From CBFIDA01 sp965661085 (lineage in GTDB: Bacteria > Pseudomonadota > Gammaproteobacteria > Comchoanobacterales > Comchoanobacteraceae), in contig CBFIDA010000004.1 in assembly GCA_965661085.1 (NCBI GenBank), forward strand, positions 1 to 64,000: a stretch of DNA of 64,000 bases. Reading direction: 5' to 3'. The notes below the pieces were generated by a model, which saw only the letters and a program-made list of their open reading frames with translations, searched no databases and was not told where the DNA came from. Positions 45,960-54,507 of this stretch are shown here, piece by piece. The translations under genes and the position numbers were made by a program. Position 1 is the stretch's first letter, and each line of letters begins with the position of its first letter.

Positions 45960-46919
45960 TCATAAGATCTCATCGATGGCGCTCGGTATTTCTTGTAGAT
46001 TTTGATTGCATCCATCAGCATTCATGACACCATGAGAAACATGGCCGGTTGGAACATGGCGGCTTGCTGAAAGACACTGATGATGCTGATCGTCGAAAAA
46101 AATGTCGGCGCCAAATGCAGATAAGAAAGCCCCTTTTTCTAATCCCCCCAGAAACAATGCTTCGTCCAAACGAATTTTCCACGCACGCAGTGTTCGAATG
46201 ACACGTTCATGAGCGGGTGCAGATCGTGCTGTAACCAGTGCTGTTCGTATGGGACAATCATCAACAGGAAGTTCTTGCTGAAGCTTGTAGAGGGCTTTGA
46301 GAAAATTGGCAAACGGGCCTTTGGGTAGTGGTTGATTGGCTTTTTCAAGCTCATTACGTGCAAAAGATTCAAAGCCGCCTTCTTGATAAATTTTTTCTGA
46401 TTCGTCTGAAAAGAGTACAGCATCGCCATCAAAAGCGATGCGCAGCACATCATCAGAAGAAACGTTGGCTTTTGATGGCAAAAGCAATGCTGCGGCATGC
46501 TGTGCCTGTAGCGCCAATTGAACATCCTCTTGATGTGAGGACAAAAACAAGTCAGCCTGAAAAGCCTTCAAATATAAAAAGGGTGAGGCGCCGTTGCTGA
46601 AGCATGCGCGCGCAATTGGTAGCTGATAATGTTCTATGCTGTTAAAGATGCGAACACCTGTGTCAGAGCTGTTTCTGGACACCAAAATGACTTCGACATT
46701 GTCATGTGCATGCTGATTGAGACTCAAGCATTTTTCAACCAAGCGAAATGCTGTACCCTTCTCAAGTGGGCGATGCTCATGGTCACGTTGATATTGCATA
46801 TAAGCTTCAGCACCTTGTGTAAGAAATACATGGTGACTTTCCTCAAGATCAAACAATGCACGAGATGAAATTGCGATACACAATTTAGATTTGGTCCGAA
46901 TGGGCTGTTGCATCATCAA
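45960..46919 (-). CDS. Cytosolic 5'-nucleotidase family protein (NT5C1-like)
   Basis: A 319-residue protein matching the bacterial relatives of cytosolic 5'-nucleotidase I: LCIAISSRALFDLEESHHVFLTQG at the N-terminus, VEVILVSRNSSDTGVRIFNSIEHY, and the HAD-type motif LRIAFDGDAVLFSDESEKIYQ, where the aspartates would form the catalytic pair. IRTALVTARSAPAHERVIRTLRAWKIRLDEALFLGGLEKGAFLSAFGADIFFDDQ is the conserved C-terminal block. It would dephosphorylate nucleoside monophosphates in the cytosol. It converges with the hydrolase-fold gene, six bases apart. Confidence 0.88.
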   Translation of the reverse strand: MMMQQPIRTKSKLCIAISSRALFDLEESHHVFLTQGAEAYMQYQRDHEHRPLEKGTAFRLVEKCLSLNQHAHDNVEVILVSRNSSDTGVRIFNSIEHYQLPIARACFSNGASPFLYLKAFQADLFLSSHQEDVQLALQAQHAAALLLPSKANVSSDDVLRIAFDGDAVLFSDESEKIYQEGGFESFARNELEKANQPLPKGPFANFLKALYKLQQELPVDDCPIRTALVTARSAPAHERVIRTLRAWKIRLDEALFLGGLEKGAFLSAFGADIFFDDQHHQCLSASRHVPTGHVSHGVMNADGCNQNLQEIPSAIDEIL

Positions 46920-47263
46920 TCATGACTCCATGTTAAGCGCATAAAACAATAGTATGTGAAAGTGATCTCGGACGCAATTCATTCAAGTGGTCATCAAAGA
47001 TTTTAAAGATACAGTGAATGCCCATGGTTCATCGAAATTTTTATTGGATTTGATATTCAAAAAATAAAATTTTAGTTATGAAGGATAAAGTAAAGTGATG
47101 GTTTAGTATTTTTTAAATACAGTATTGATATATAGGAATAAAACGACTTCAATCTGAGCGATGGTCAAGCCAGCTTTATATGCATCACTGAGCATATGAA
47201 GGTGACTGGCGAATCTTCGCTGTCATTTAAGAGCGCTGGCCATTTCATGTAAGGGAGCAAGCA
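46920..47263. other. AT-rich intergenic region beside the recombinase gene
   Basis: About 340 bases, visibly more AT-rich than the surroundings, especially 47020-47150. It holds imperfect palindromes such as TTTAGTATTTTTTAAATACA around 47101-47120 and no gene. A recombinase attachment site would be expected next to the integrase gene, but no tRNA end or direct repeat pair was found to prove one. Confidence 0.4.
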
Positions 47264-48493
47264 TCACGTCTGCGAAACAGGAACCAATGGTTTCTTCTGT
47301 GCCGATTCATGACGTGCACTGCGATCGCTGTCGATGTATCGATCTGTTGTGGCTGCATTTTCATGACCAGCATCGTCACGTACATGTTCTCTTGGACGAT
47401 GTTTGATGTCAGCTGTGATGGCCGTATGCCTCAGCCAATGTACAGTTGCAGCGCATAAATCTTGAGCGGAGGCATCTTTACCTTCTCGGTAAAGTGTGTC
47501 GATGCCAAGATCGAAACACGCTTGGACAATGTGCCGGATTTGTCGAATACCAAGACCACCGCGCCCTTTGTGTTTTGGAATGAGGGGCGTGGTTTCTTTT
47601 CGCATGGGCAGAGGTGTCAAACCAAGTGTCTTACGATATCGTTTTAAAGCGAAAAGCATGTCATCAGGTACAGCAATTTCACGTATTTTGTTGCCCTTGC
47701 CAATTGCGGTAAACCACCATCTTTCTTCATCATCAGGAGAAAAATCGCCCATTGTGGGGGTATGTAAATGATTGGGTGCCAATTCTGAAATGCGCAATCC
47801 CATCAAATACAAACAGCTGAGTACAAACAAATGCCGCTCATGTTTGGCGTCTAGGTCGGCCTGCGCTTGAGTGGCGATGATGACAACACGCCATTGATCA
47901 TGACTCAGCTTTCTCGATATGCGTGTGTTCTGTGTTTTTTGTATGAGGGCGTTTTTTTGCCGAATCAAACGAATCGGGTTGGTGTCCAGATACTGTTCTT
48001 GTTGTAGAAAAGTATAAAATGTGCTAAGAATGGCCAGTGTGGATTTCAGTGCCGATTGACTCATTTCAAATGTTGAAGTTTTTCGTTGAAGGGTGTTTTT
48101 TTTCATGGCTTTGGGTGTTCTCACCACAAAGGGGCGCCATTTTATGTGTGGGACACGCATACCATCTTTGGCTAAAAATCGAGGATGGTGTTGTGTGGCG
48201 ATCCATGAGGCAGGTGGGCTCTGTACAAATTGGATGTATGTCATGATGGCAGAACGATCTATCGAATGCAGTGGTTGTCCATGAACGTGTACGATCCACT
48301 GAAACAAGCGCTCTATTTCACGACGATACGCATTGAATGTGTCAGGCGATCCCTGATAACATGTTAGAAATGCAATCGCCAATTCGAAATCATCAAAAAA
48401 CTCGGCATGTTGGATGAATGCGGCGTGTTGTACCAATTGCACTTTATTGAGTGGTAGGTATTCGGCCTGGTCAAAGAAAGGTGTGCAAGACAT
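47264..48493 (-). CDS. Tyrosine recombinase (site-specific integrase)
   Basis: A 409-residue recombinase. The start chosen is the ATG at 48493 (MSCTPFFDQAEYLPLNK); an open frame extends to 48535. An N-terminal helical core-binding domain (about 40-180) is followed by the catalytic domain with the full set of residues: Arg in LYLMGLRISELAP, Lys in FTAIGKGNKIREI, HxxR in VHWLRHTAI, a further His in AGHENAATTDRYID and the nucleophile Tyr in DRYID, near residue 386. It is larger than XerC/XerD (about 300). No other mobile-element gene accompanies it, so it may be a remnant integrase or a domesticated one. Divergent from thyA with a 54-base gap. Confidence 0.9.
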   Translation of the reverse strand: MSCTPFFDQAEYLPLNKVQLVQHAAFIQHAEFFDDFELAIAFLTCYQGSPDTFNAYRREIERLFQWIVHVHGQPLHSIDRSAIMTYIQFVQSPPASWIATQHHPRFLAKDGMRVPHIKWRPFVVRTPKAMKKNTLQRKTSTFEMSQSALKSTLAILSTFYTFLQQEQYLDTNPIRLIRQKNALIQKTQNTRISRKLSHDQWRVVIIATQAQADLDAKHERHLFVLSCLYLMGLRISELAPNHLHTPTMGDFSPDDEERWWFTAIGKGNKIREIAVPDDMLFALKRYRKTLGLTPLPMRKETTPLIPKHKGRGGLGIRQIRHIVQACFDLGIDTLYREGKDASAQDLCAATVHWLRHTAITADIKHRPREHVRDDAGHENAATTDRYIDSDRSARHESAQKKPLVPVSQT

Positions 48494-48547
48494 AACAATG
48501 CAGTTGGCAGTGATGAACCACAATATGTTAATCAACGAGGGTAAAAT

Positions 48548-49342
48548 ATGGAAGAGTTGTATTTAAAATTGTTAAAAAAAATCAGAGATGACGGTGTTGA
48601 GAAACAAGATCGTACTGGTGTTGGCACTCAAAGTATTTTTGGCGCTGAGATGCGATTTGACTTGACAACTTCATTTCCGCTCCTTACCACAAAAAAAGTT
48701 TTCTTTAAGGGCATTGTGCATGAGTTGCTATGGTTTTTGAGTGGTGACACCAACATTGGCTATTTGCGTGAGCATGGTATAAAAATTTGGGATGAATGGG
48801 CCGATGATCAATTGAATTTGGGCCCAGTGTACGGTAGCCAGTGGCGACAATGGCCTTCTGAAGACGGCCCCATCGATCAAATTTCAGCATTGATTGAGGG
48901 TTTAAAGCACCAGCCAGATTCGAGGCGTCATATTGTTTCAGCATGGAATGTCGCAGATCTCAAGAAGATGGCTTTGCCACCATGCCACTTATTGTTTCAG
49001 TTTTATGTTGCGAATCAGAGACTGTCATGTAAGTTGACACAAAGATCTGCAGACATTTTTCTGGGTGTGCCCTTCAACATTGCCTCCTATGCACTGCTTG
49101 TTTACATGGTGGCACAACAATGTGGTTATAAACCTGGCGAGTTGATTTGGTCTGGAGGAGATGTGCATGCTTACAAGAACCATTTGGAGCAGATAGACAT
49201 ACAACTCTCTCGCTCTCCTTTACCATTTCCTAAATTGATCATTCATGATTGCCCCAAGGACATATTTTCTTACACCTATGAGATGTTTGAATTGGAGAAT
49301 TATCAGTGTCATCCATCGATCCGTGCCCCCATTGCCGTATAA
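48548..49342 (+). CDS. thyA: Thymidylate synthase
   Basis: A 264-residue ThyA, identical in length to the E. coli enzyme, that methylates dUMP to dTMP with methylenetetrahydrofolate. The catalytic Cys is in [14 protein letters not shown]; other signature parts are [66 protein letters not shown] and [19 protein letters not shown] precedes the ATG. A possible terminator lies 20 bases after the stop. Confidence 0.97.
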   Translation: MEELYLKLLKKIRDDGVEKQDRTGVGTQSIFGAEMRFDLTTSFPLLTTKKVFFKGIVHELLWFLSGDTNIGYLREHGIKIWDEWADDQLNLGPVYGSQWRQWPSEDGPIDQISALIEGLKHQPDSRRHIVSAWNVADLKKMALPPCHLLFQFYVANQRLSCKLTQRSADIFLGVPFNIASYALLVYMVAQQCGYKPGELIWSGGDVHAYKNHLEQIDIQLSRSPLPFPKLIIHDCPKDIFSYTYEMFELENYQCHPSIRAPIAV

Positions 49343-49361
49343 CCTATGTGCTTGCGACAAT

Positions 49362-49406
49362 GCGCATGCATCAGTCTGATGCATGATGGCTCATGTGCGC
49401 GTTTTT
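49362..49406 (+). terminator. Candidate terminator after thyA
   Basis: A nested inverted repeat: inner ATGCATCA (49366-49373) with TGATGCAT (49377-49384) across a three-base loop, and outer GCGCA (49362-49366) with TGCGC (49396-49400), followed by five T at 49402-49406. The inner eight-pair stem is perfect. It overlaps the 3' end of the convergent icmL-like gene. Confidence 0.45.
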
Positions 49407-49930
49407 ATCGTGAGGTCATGCATCTTATTTGGGCATCGCTTGGTTTTATTTTCAGAGGCGTATTGTTTCATCAATTTGATTTGTAGTGCGCTGATTGAGT
49501 ATGGGAGTGGATGCGTTGGCGTGATTTTCATGTTGATCAGAATGTCTTGTTGGTACTGGTGTGTGCGATTTTCATATCTTACGGTAACGGGCACGGCAAT
49601 CTCAGATGGCGTCATACGCATGGGTCCGGATGTTGAGGCAGAGATGCGAAGGTTAAAGTGCCGAATTTGATCGATAAACTTCGAGTCTTTTAGGGCGCTG
49701 GTATAGGCGTCCCAGGCTTGAGGTGTGAAATAATGCGCCAGTTTTGCCAAATGATTTTGGATCAAATCCGGCTGCCAATCATACAGTTGTAGGGCATAGA
49801 ATTTGGCCCATTGTTTCATCTGTGCATCGTCAACCTGTATGGGAGCGTCAGCTCTAACAGCAACAGTTGTGGTCGAGAGCGCCATAGCAGTAACCCACAA
49901 AGCAAGCGGGCGAGTGAGGGTCGATGACAT
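49391..49930 (-). CDS. Exported IcmL/DotI-domain protein
   Basis: A 179-residue protein with a signal peptide (ALWVTAMALSTTTVAVRA, cleavage likely after residue 27) and a single IcmL-like domain: MKQWAKFYALQLYDWQPDLIQNHLAKLAHYFTPQAWDAYTSALKDSKFIDQIRHFNLRISAS, then AVPVTVRYENRTHQYQQDILINMKITPT. The pattern of an aromatic helix, FTP..W..F/Y..AL and a Q-rich YxxQ..L.NM strand is that of IcmL/DotI, a core inner-membrane part of the Dot/Icm type IVB secretion system; Legionella and Coxiella carry extra exported copies. Here a cleavable signal replaces the membrane anchor, so it would be periplasmic. Its ATG shares one base with the ctpA stop (TGATG). Confidence 0.8.
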   Translation of the reverse strand: MSSTLTRPLALWVTAMALSTTTVAVRADAPIQVDDAQMKQWAKFYALQLYDWQPDLIQNHLAKLAHYFTPQAWDAYTSALKDSKFIDQIRHFNLRISASTSGPMRMTPSEIAVPVTVRYENRTHQYQQDILINMKITPTHPLPYSISALQIKLMKQYASENKTKRCPNKMHDLTIKTRT

Positions 49931-51279
49931 CAGGTGTGCACCTGTTTGGCAATGATGATCGTTTCAAGAATTTTTGCAGCTTGATACATCTGAAAATCTT
50001 TATGAATGATCTCATCCAGTGCTTTTGAGTTGAGGGCTGTTTCAGCGGTGATGGTTCCTTCTTTCTGAGCGGAGATGTGATTGCTCAGAGAAGCTTCCGT
50101 GATGACATCATGGATACTCTTTTCGGTATGCTCATTTTGAATGCCCACTTGTTTGACAACAATATCTGGTCTCACGCCAGTTGCCTGAATGGATTTGCCA
50201 CTCGGCGTGTAATAAAGCGCAGTGGTCAATTTGATCGCTGAATCGTTGCTGGTTGGAAGAATGGTTTGGACAGAACCTTTGCCAAAGGTTTGTGTGCCAA
50301 GCGTGATGCCTCGATGATGTTCAGATATGGCAGCAGACATGATTTCTGCCGCTGAGGCAGAACCATGATTGATGAGGACCACCAAGGGGGCATTATTGAT
50401 CACATCACCTGCCGTTGCATTGGCGATGGTGTCCATTGCCTCGATGCGCCCTTTTGTTGAAACAATGGTTTTATCTTTAAGACGCTTGGCGTCTAAAAAG
50501 AGATCTGTGGTTTCAACTGCCGTATGAAGCAAGCCACCAGGATTGTTTCTAAGATCAATGATGTACCCCTGTATGGTCTTGTCACGTTGGGTTTTTTTCA
50601 ATATGGTACGAAGCTCTTGGGTGGTTTTTTCGCCAAAACTAGAGATGCGTATGCGTGCCAAGTTATTCAAGCGCTTATAATGTACAGACTGTACAGAAAC
50701 ATTGTCTCTGATTAATGTGTGCTCTTTCACGTCTTTAGTGGATGGGCGATATGTTGTCACCCGGACCGTCGTACCCTTCTTGCCTTTGATGGCCACCAAG
50801 GCTTTTTCAGGGCCAATTTGAGAAATGAGTTGGTCGTTCACTTTAAAAATGATGTCATTGGATTGAATGTCTGCTTTGGCTGCAGGCGAATCATCTATTG
50901 GCGTGATGACACGCAGCAAGCCATCCTCGACGGTCAAAGAGATGCCAATGCCCGCAAACTCGCCTTGCGTGTTATCAAAAAGATCATGAAGTTCAGCAGG
51001 TGGCAAGTACATGGAGTGTGGGTCTAGCTTATTGACCATGCCATGAATGGCGTGTGTGAACAATGTATGATAATCAACGGGTTCTATGTAGTAATGTTGA
51101 ATCTGAGCCATGACCGTGGCAAATTGGTCAATGTCTTTTTGTTCAATGCTTTGGGTGAACATATGTCCACTTTGATGAAGATGCACATGTTGGGTGTCAA
51201 ACGGTGCATGACTGGTTTGGTGGCCAGCAAAAACGCACGACATTAGCCCTGCCACGATGACTGTGGAGATTACTTTCAC
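49930..51279 (-). CDS. ctpA: Carboxy-terminal processing protease (S41 family)
   Basis: A 449-residue periplasmic protease. Signal peptide MKVISTVIVAGLMSCVFAGHQT, an N-terminal helical domain ending DPHSMYLPPAELHDL, a PDZ domain (GEFAGIGISLTVEDGLLRVITPIDDSPAAKADIQSNDIIFKVNDQLI), and the S41 catalytic core with Ser in INHGSASAAEIMSAA and Lys in GTQTFGKGSVQTI (Ser-Lys dyad). It trims or degrades envelope proteins from the C-terminus. First gene of a two-gene unit with the icmL-like gene, to which it is translationally coupled. Confidence 0.95.
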   Translation of the reverse strand: MKVISTVIVAGLMSCVFAGHQTSHAPFDTQHVHLHQSGHMFTQSIEQKDIDQFATVMAQIQHYYIEPVDYHTLFTHAIHGMVNKLDPHSMYLPPAELHDLFDNTQGEFAGIGISLTVEDGLLRVITPIDDSPAAKADIQSNDIIFKVNDQLISQIGPEKALVAIKGKKGTTVRVTTYRPSTKDVKEHTLIRDNVSVQSVHYKRLNNLARIRISSFGEKTTQELRTILKKTQRDKTIQGYIIDLRNNPGGLLHTAVETTDLFLDAKRLKDKTIVSTKGRIEAMDTIANATAGDVINNAPLVVLINHGSASAAEIMSAAISEHHRGITLGTQTFGKGSVQTILPTSNDSAIKLTTALYYTPSGKSIQATGVRPDIVVKQVGIQNEHTEKSIHDVITEASLSNHISAQKEGTITAETALNSKALDEIIHKDFQMYQAAKILETIIIAKQVHT

Positions 51280-51548
51280 GTCCCATCCTTGAGTAAAATT
51301 TGATTATAGCTGTTTGTGCAATGGTCCGCAAATTCAAATTGACATCATGATTCTATCAAGCGTTTTTGCACACAAAGTTTTGGTGTATACACCGGTTGTC
51401 CATCGTTTGGTGCGCTTCATCATGGCGTTTTGTCATAGAGTCGCTTGGATCGATATGAATTTTGTGTTAAACTTTTCAAATGTGATCAAAATGACACAAA
51501 CAACGGAATTTTTAATTTTTTTTATATCATGGATCGATGGGGAATGTG

Positions 51549-53363
51549 ATGCATAAAAACAATGTAAAGGTTATTGAACGCGCAACAGAAACAGATTTTA
51601 GATCTGACAGTCATGGTGCGCTGTTGTCTAGGATTTATGCTGCACGAGGTGTATCTGATTCAACGGATTTGGTTCGAAGCTTGAAGTCTCTTCATGAATA
51701 CACCGATCTTCTGAACATCGAAGATGCTGCCGACTTGATCAGAAAACACATTGAGCAACAACAAAAGATCGTTGTCGTTGGGGATTTTGATGCCGATGGT
51801 GCAACCAGCACAGCGTTGCTTGTTGCTTTCTTAAGGGACATTGGGCATTCAAATGTCGATTATGTCATTCCGAATCGATTTGAAACAGGTTATGGTTTGT
51901 CTAAGGCCCTGATTGATCAAATCATTTCAGATAAAGCACCAGAGCTGATCATCACAGTTGACCATGGCATCACTGCGATTGAGGAAGTGGCGTACATCAA
52001 GTCCAAAGGCATTGCCGTTATCATCACGGATCACCACATGCCAAGTGAACATGGTGTGCCAGTGGCGGATCATGTCATCAACCCCAACTTGCCCAATCAT
52101 CCGGAAGGGTTGAAACACTTGGCAGGAGTGGGCGTGGCATTTTATTTGACCATTGCTGTACGTGCTGCATTGCGTTCTGTGGATTATTTCAAGAATAATG
52201 CCTTGGCAGACATCAACCTTGCACAGTATTTAGATTTGGTGGCCTTGGGTACTGTTGCAGACATGGTGGTTTTGGATCACAACAATAGATTGATGGTGCA
52301 CCAGGGTTTGATGCGTGTGAAAAATGGTTGTTGTCGTCCAGGCATCAGTGCGTTATTGGCTGTCAGTCAAAAGGACGCAACCATGATCACGTCTTCAGAT
52401 TTTGGTTATGCTGTTGCACCAAGGCTCAATGCTGCCGGTCGCATCTCAAAAATGTCCATTGGTGTCGAGTGCTTGTTGACCACCAATTTTGAGCGTGCAG
52501 ACATTCTTGCGGAAAAGCTTCATGATCTCAATCTAGAGCGTCGTGAAATTGAGATGGACATGCAAGCCAGTGCTCAAAAAATCATCAACGATATTGTGGC
52601 ACAGAGTCTCAATGCAACATTGCCAGTTGGTGTTTGTCTTTATGACGCTGCTTGGCATCAGGGGGTCTCAGGCATCATTGCTTCGCGCCTCAAAGATGCT
52701 TTCAAGCGTCCGATCATTGTTTTTGCAAATGCGCAGCTTTCTGAAGATGAAGGGGGTCAAGCGTTGCCCGATGATCAAGAAATCAAAGGCTCTGCGCGAT
52801 CTATTAAGGGGCTAGATATACGTCAAGTCCTGGCGAATATTAATGCTGCACACCCAGAGCTGATTCTAAAGTTCGGTGGACATAAAGGTGCGGCGGGATT
52901 GACCATACGGCATGCAGATTTCAAAACATTTTCCGATGCTTTCCAACAAGAAATTGCCAAAGAACTTTCAGAAGAAGATTGCTATGAAACATTATTGGTA
53001 GATGGCGAGCTTCGAACGGATGAACTGAACATTGATACCGCATCATTGGTTCGACACGCAGGCCCCTGGGGTATGGGTTTTCCTGAGCCAACGTTTGTTG
53101 GTGTTTTTAACATCATGGAGCAGAGGATTGTGGGTCAGCGGCATTTGAAATTGGCCATTCAGCCCAGAAATGGATATGAGATCATCAATGCAATCCACTT
53201 CAATGTTGCACAAGACATGTGGCCAGACCATAATTGTCAGTCCGTACGAGCGGTATATCGACTGGATGTAACAGAATACCGTGGATCAAAAGCCCTTCAG
53301 TTGATCATTCTGCATGTTGAAAAACATGAGGTGAATGAGCAAGTTGGCATTGCGGCGTTTTAA
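51549..53363 (+). CDS. recJ: Single-strand DNA exonuclease RecJ
   Basis: A 604-residue 5'-3' exonuclease for recombination and mismatch repair. The DHH motifs are intact: VVVGDFDADGATSTALLVAFL, ITVDHGITAIEEV, IITDHHMPS, and the DHHA1 region GISALLAVSQKD to APRLNAAGRISKMSIGVECLL with KFGGHKGAAGLTI. I chose the ATG at 51549 (MHKNNVKV) because GGGGA lies just before it; an in-frame ATG at 51537 is the alternative. E. coli RecJ has 577 residues. In the 257 bases upstream, between ctpA and recJ, nothing else is seen. Confidence 0.96.
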   Translation: MHKNNVKVIERATETDFRSDSHGALLSRIYAARGVSDSTDLVRSLKSLHEYTDLLNIEDAADLIRKHIEQQQKIVVVGDFDADGATSTALLVAFLRDIGHSNVDYVIPNRFETGYGLSKALIDQIISDKAPELIITVDHGITAIEEVAYIKSKGIAVIITDHHMPSEHGVPVADHVINPNLPNHPEGLKHLAGVGVAFYLTIAVRAALRSVDYFKNNALADINLAQYLDLVALGTVADMVVLDHNNRLMVHQGLMRVKNGCCRPGISALLAVSQKDATMITSSDFGYAVAPRLNAAGRISKMSIGVECLLTTNFERADILAEKLHDLNLERREIEMDMQASAQKIINDIVAQSLNATLPVGVCLYDAAWHQGVSGIIASRLKDAFKRPIIVFANAQLSEDEGGQALPDDQEIKGSARSIKGLDIRQVLANINAAHPELILKFGGHKGAAGLTIRHADFKTFSDAFQQEIAKELSEEDCYETLLVDGELRTDELNIDTASLVRHAGPWGMGFPEPTFVGVFNIMEQRIVGQRHLKLAIQPRNGYEIINAIHFNVAQDMWPDHNCQSVRAVYRLDVTEYRGSKALQLIILHVEKHEVNEQVGIAAF

Positions 53364-53512
53364 TTCATTTGGTGGCTGCCATCATGTGGGCGGTGCTCAG
53401 TCAGGCGCGATATTTTTTGTCGATGTCACAATTTTAACGCGCATGATGGTGGGGCTATGATTGTGCTTTTTATCTTGTTTTGATGCCAGTAATCGATGAT
53501 CCTGTTTGTGCA

Positions 53513-53932
53513 TCAGGTGTCCAGTGAGAACTCAAAACCATACGGAAGAAGTTCAGAAATTGTAAAGGTTTTGGTGCCCAAGTAATCATTGCCGTGGGCA
53601 AGATGCACTTGACAGGTTGCGGTGGAAAACTCAGCGATTCTCTGCCGGCAAGCACCACACGGGGTGGTTAAAATGTGCTGTGATGAAAGCACCATGATCT
53701 CATTGATGTGTCGGTCTCCTGCAGCAACCATGGCGCTGATGGCATTGCACTCAGCACATACGGTCAAACCATAACTTGCATTCTCAACATTGCAGCCTGT
53801 ATAGATGTTGCCATTGCTGGAAAGGAGTGCTGCGCCGACTTTGAAGTTAGAGAAAGGCGCATAGGCCTTCTCCATTGTTGCCAATGCTTCAATTCTGAGC
53901 TGAGGTATCGTAAGGCTTTCAGGCAAATTCAA
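53513..53932 (-). CDS. cdd: Cytidine deaminase
   Basis: A 139-residue homotetrameric-type cytidine deaminase for pyrimidine salvage. The zinc motif is CAE rather than HAE: TVCAECNAISAM, with the second cysteine pair in TTPCGACRQRIAEF; substrate binding is in FSNFKVGAALLSSNGNIYTGCNVENASYG. Length matches the small bacterial and human type, not the 294-residue E. coli one. It converges with recJ; the 150-base gap shows no clear terminator. Confidence 0.96.
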   Translation of the reverse strand: MNLPESLTIPQLRIEALATMEKAYAPFSNFKVGAALLSSNGNIYTGCNVENASYGLTVCAECNAISAMVAAGDRHINEIMVLSSQHILTTPCGACRQRIAEFSTATCQVHLAHGNDYLGTKTFTISELLPYGFEFSLDT

Positions 53933-53965
53933 TTCCTTTGAAACAATGCTTTCTGGCTGGTGTGA

Positions 53966-54211
53966 TCATTGATTTTTGTTGTTGCCTTGAATGTCAGTAA
54001 GCTTGCTGTGCTTTTTGTATTTGTTGGCAAATTTTTCAATGGCGCCCGTGGTGGCAATTTTTCGAATACCGGTGTAGGCAGGGTGGCACTTGTTGCAATA
54101 TTCAACATGCATGGTGTCTTTTTCAAAGGCCATCAGCAAAGAAAATTGATTGTTACAACCACTGCACTGAACAGAGATCACTTGTCTTTTAGGGTGAATG
54201 GCTGGTTTCAT
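53966..54211 (-). CDS. rpmE: 50S ribosomal protein L31 (zinc-type)
   Basis: An 81-residue L31: MKPAIHPKRQVISVQCSGCNNQF, then EYCNKCHPAYTGIRKIATTGAIEKFANKY. The two CxxC pairs bind zinc in the C+ paralogue used when zinc is plentiful. The usual length is about 70; this one has a short basic tail. Its ATG overlaps the stop of a small upstream open frame (ATGA, 54208-54211). Confidence 0.9.
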   Translation of the reverse strand: MKPAIHPKRQVISVQCSGCNNQFSLLMAFEKDTMHVEYCNKCHPAYTGIRKIATTGAIEKFANKYKKHSKLTDIQGNNKNQ

Positions 54212-54432
54212 CGCAATGGCTCCGTTGAATCATGAACCCGAATAAAATAACGTATGTACGACCTTATGTCAACAAATGTACGCTGGTTTTCAACGATTGC
54301 CATGTAGGCTTCAGCGAGAAGGGCGAACTGTTTCCGTTTTCTAATGGCGCTCGGGCCAGAGATGTTGTATGCCAGAGATTTGTTGATGCTCTTATGTGAA
54401 TGTTTTGATGGCAAAAAACACGATCGGTGCAC
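54208..54432 (-). CDS. Possible small gene coupled to rpmE
   Basis: An open frame of 74 codons (GTG at 54432) ending in an ATGA overlap with rpmE. The translation KSINKSLAYNISGPSAIRKRKQFALLAEAYMAIVENQRTFVDIRSYIRYFIR looks like a normal helical protein, but there is no clear Shine-Dalgarno and I recognise no family. The overlap is the main argument; it could be chance in a 296-base gap that otherwise holds nothing recognised. Confidence 0.3.
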   Translation of the reverse strand: MHRSCFLPSKHSHKSINKSLAYNISGPSAIRKRKQFALLAEAYMAIVENQRTFVDIRSYIRYFIRVHDSTEPLR

Positions 54433-54507
54433 CGTTTGATTGGATTGGCGCTTGTTTTCACCACACTGATCCCCTAATATTGAGTTCTTTAAGATTGTGA
54501 GGAAAGC

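Noticed and set aside
48504..48532. TTGGCA-17-GTTAAT as a thyA promoter
   Set aside because: The -10 is poor and the predicted start would leave almost no leader before the Shine-Dalgarno.
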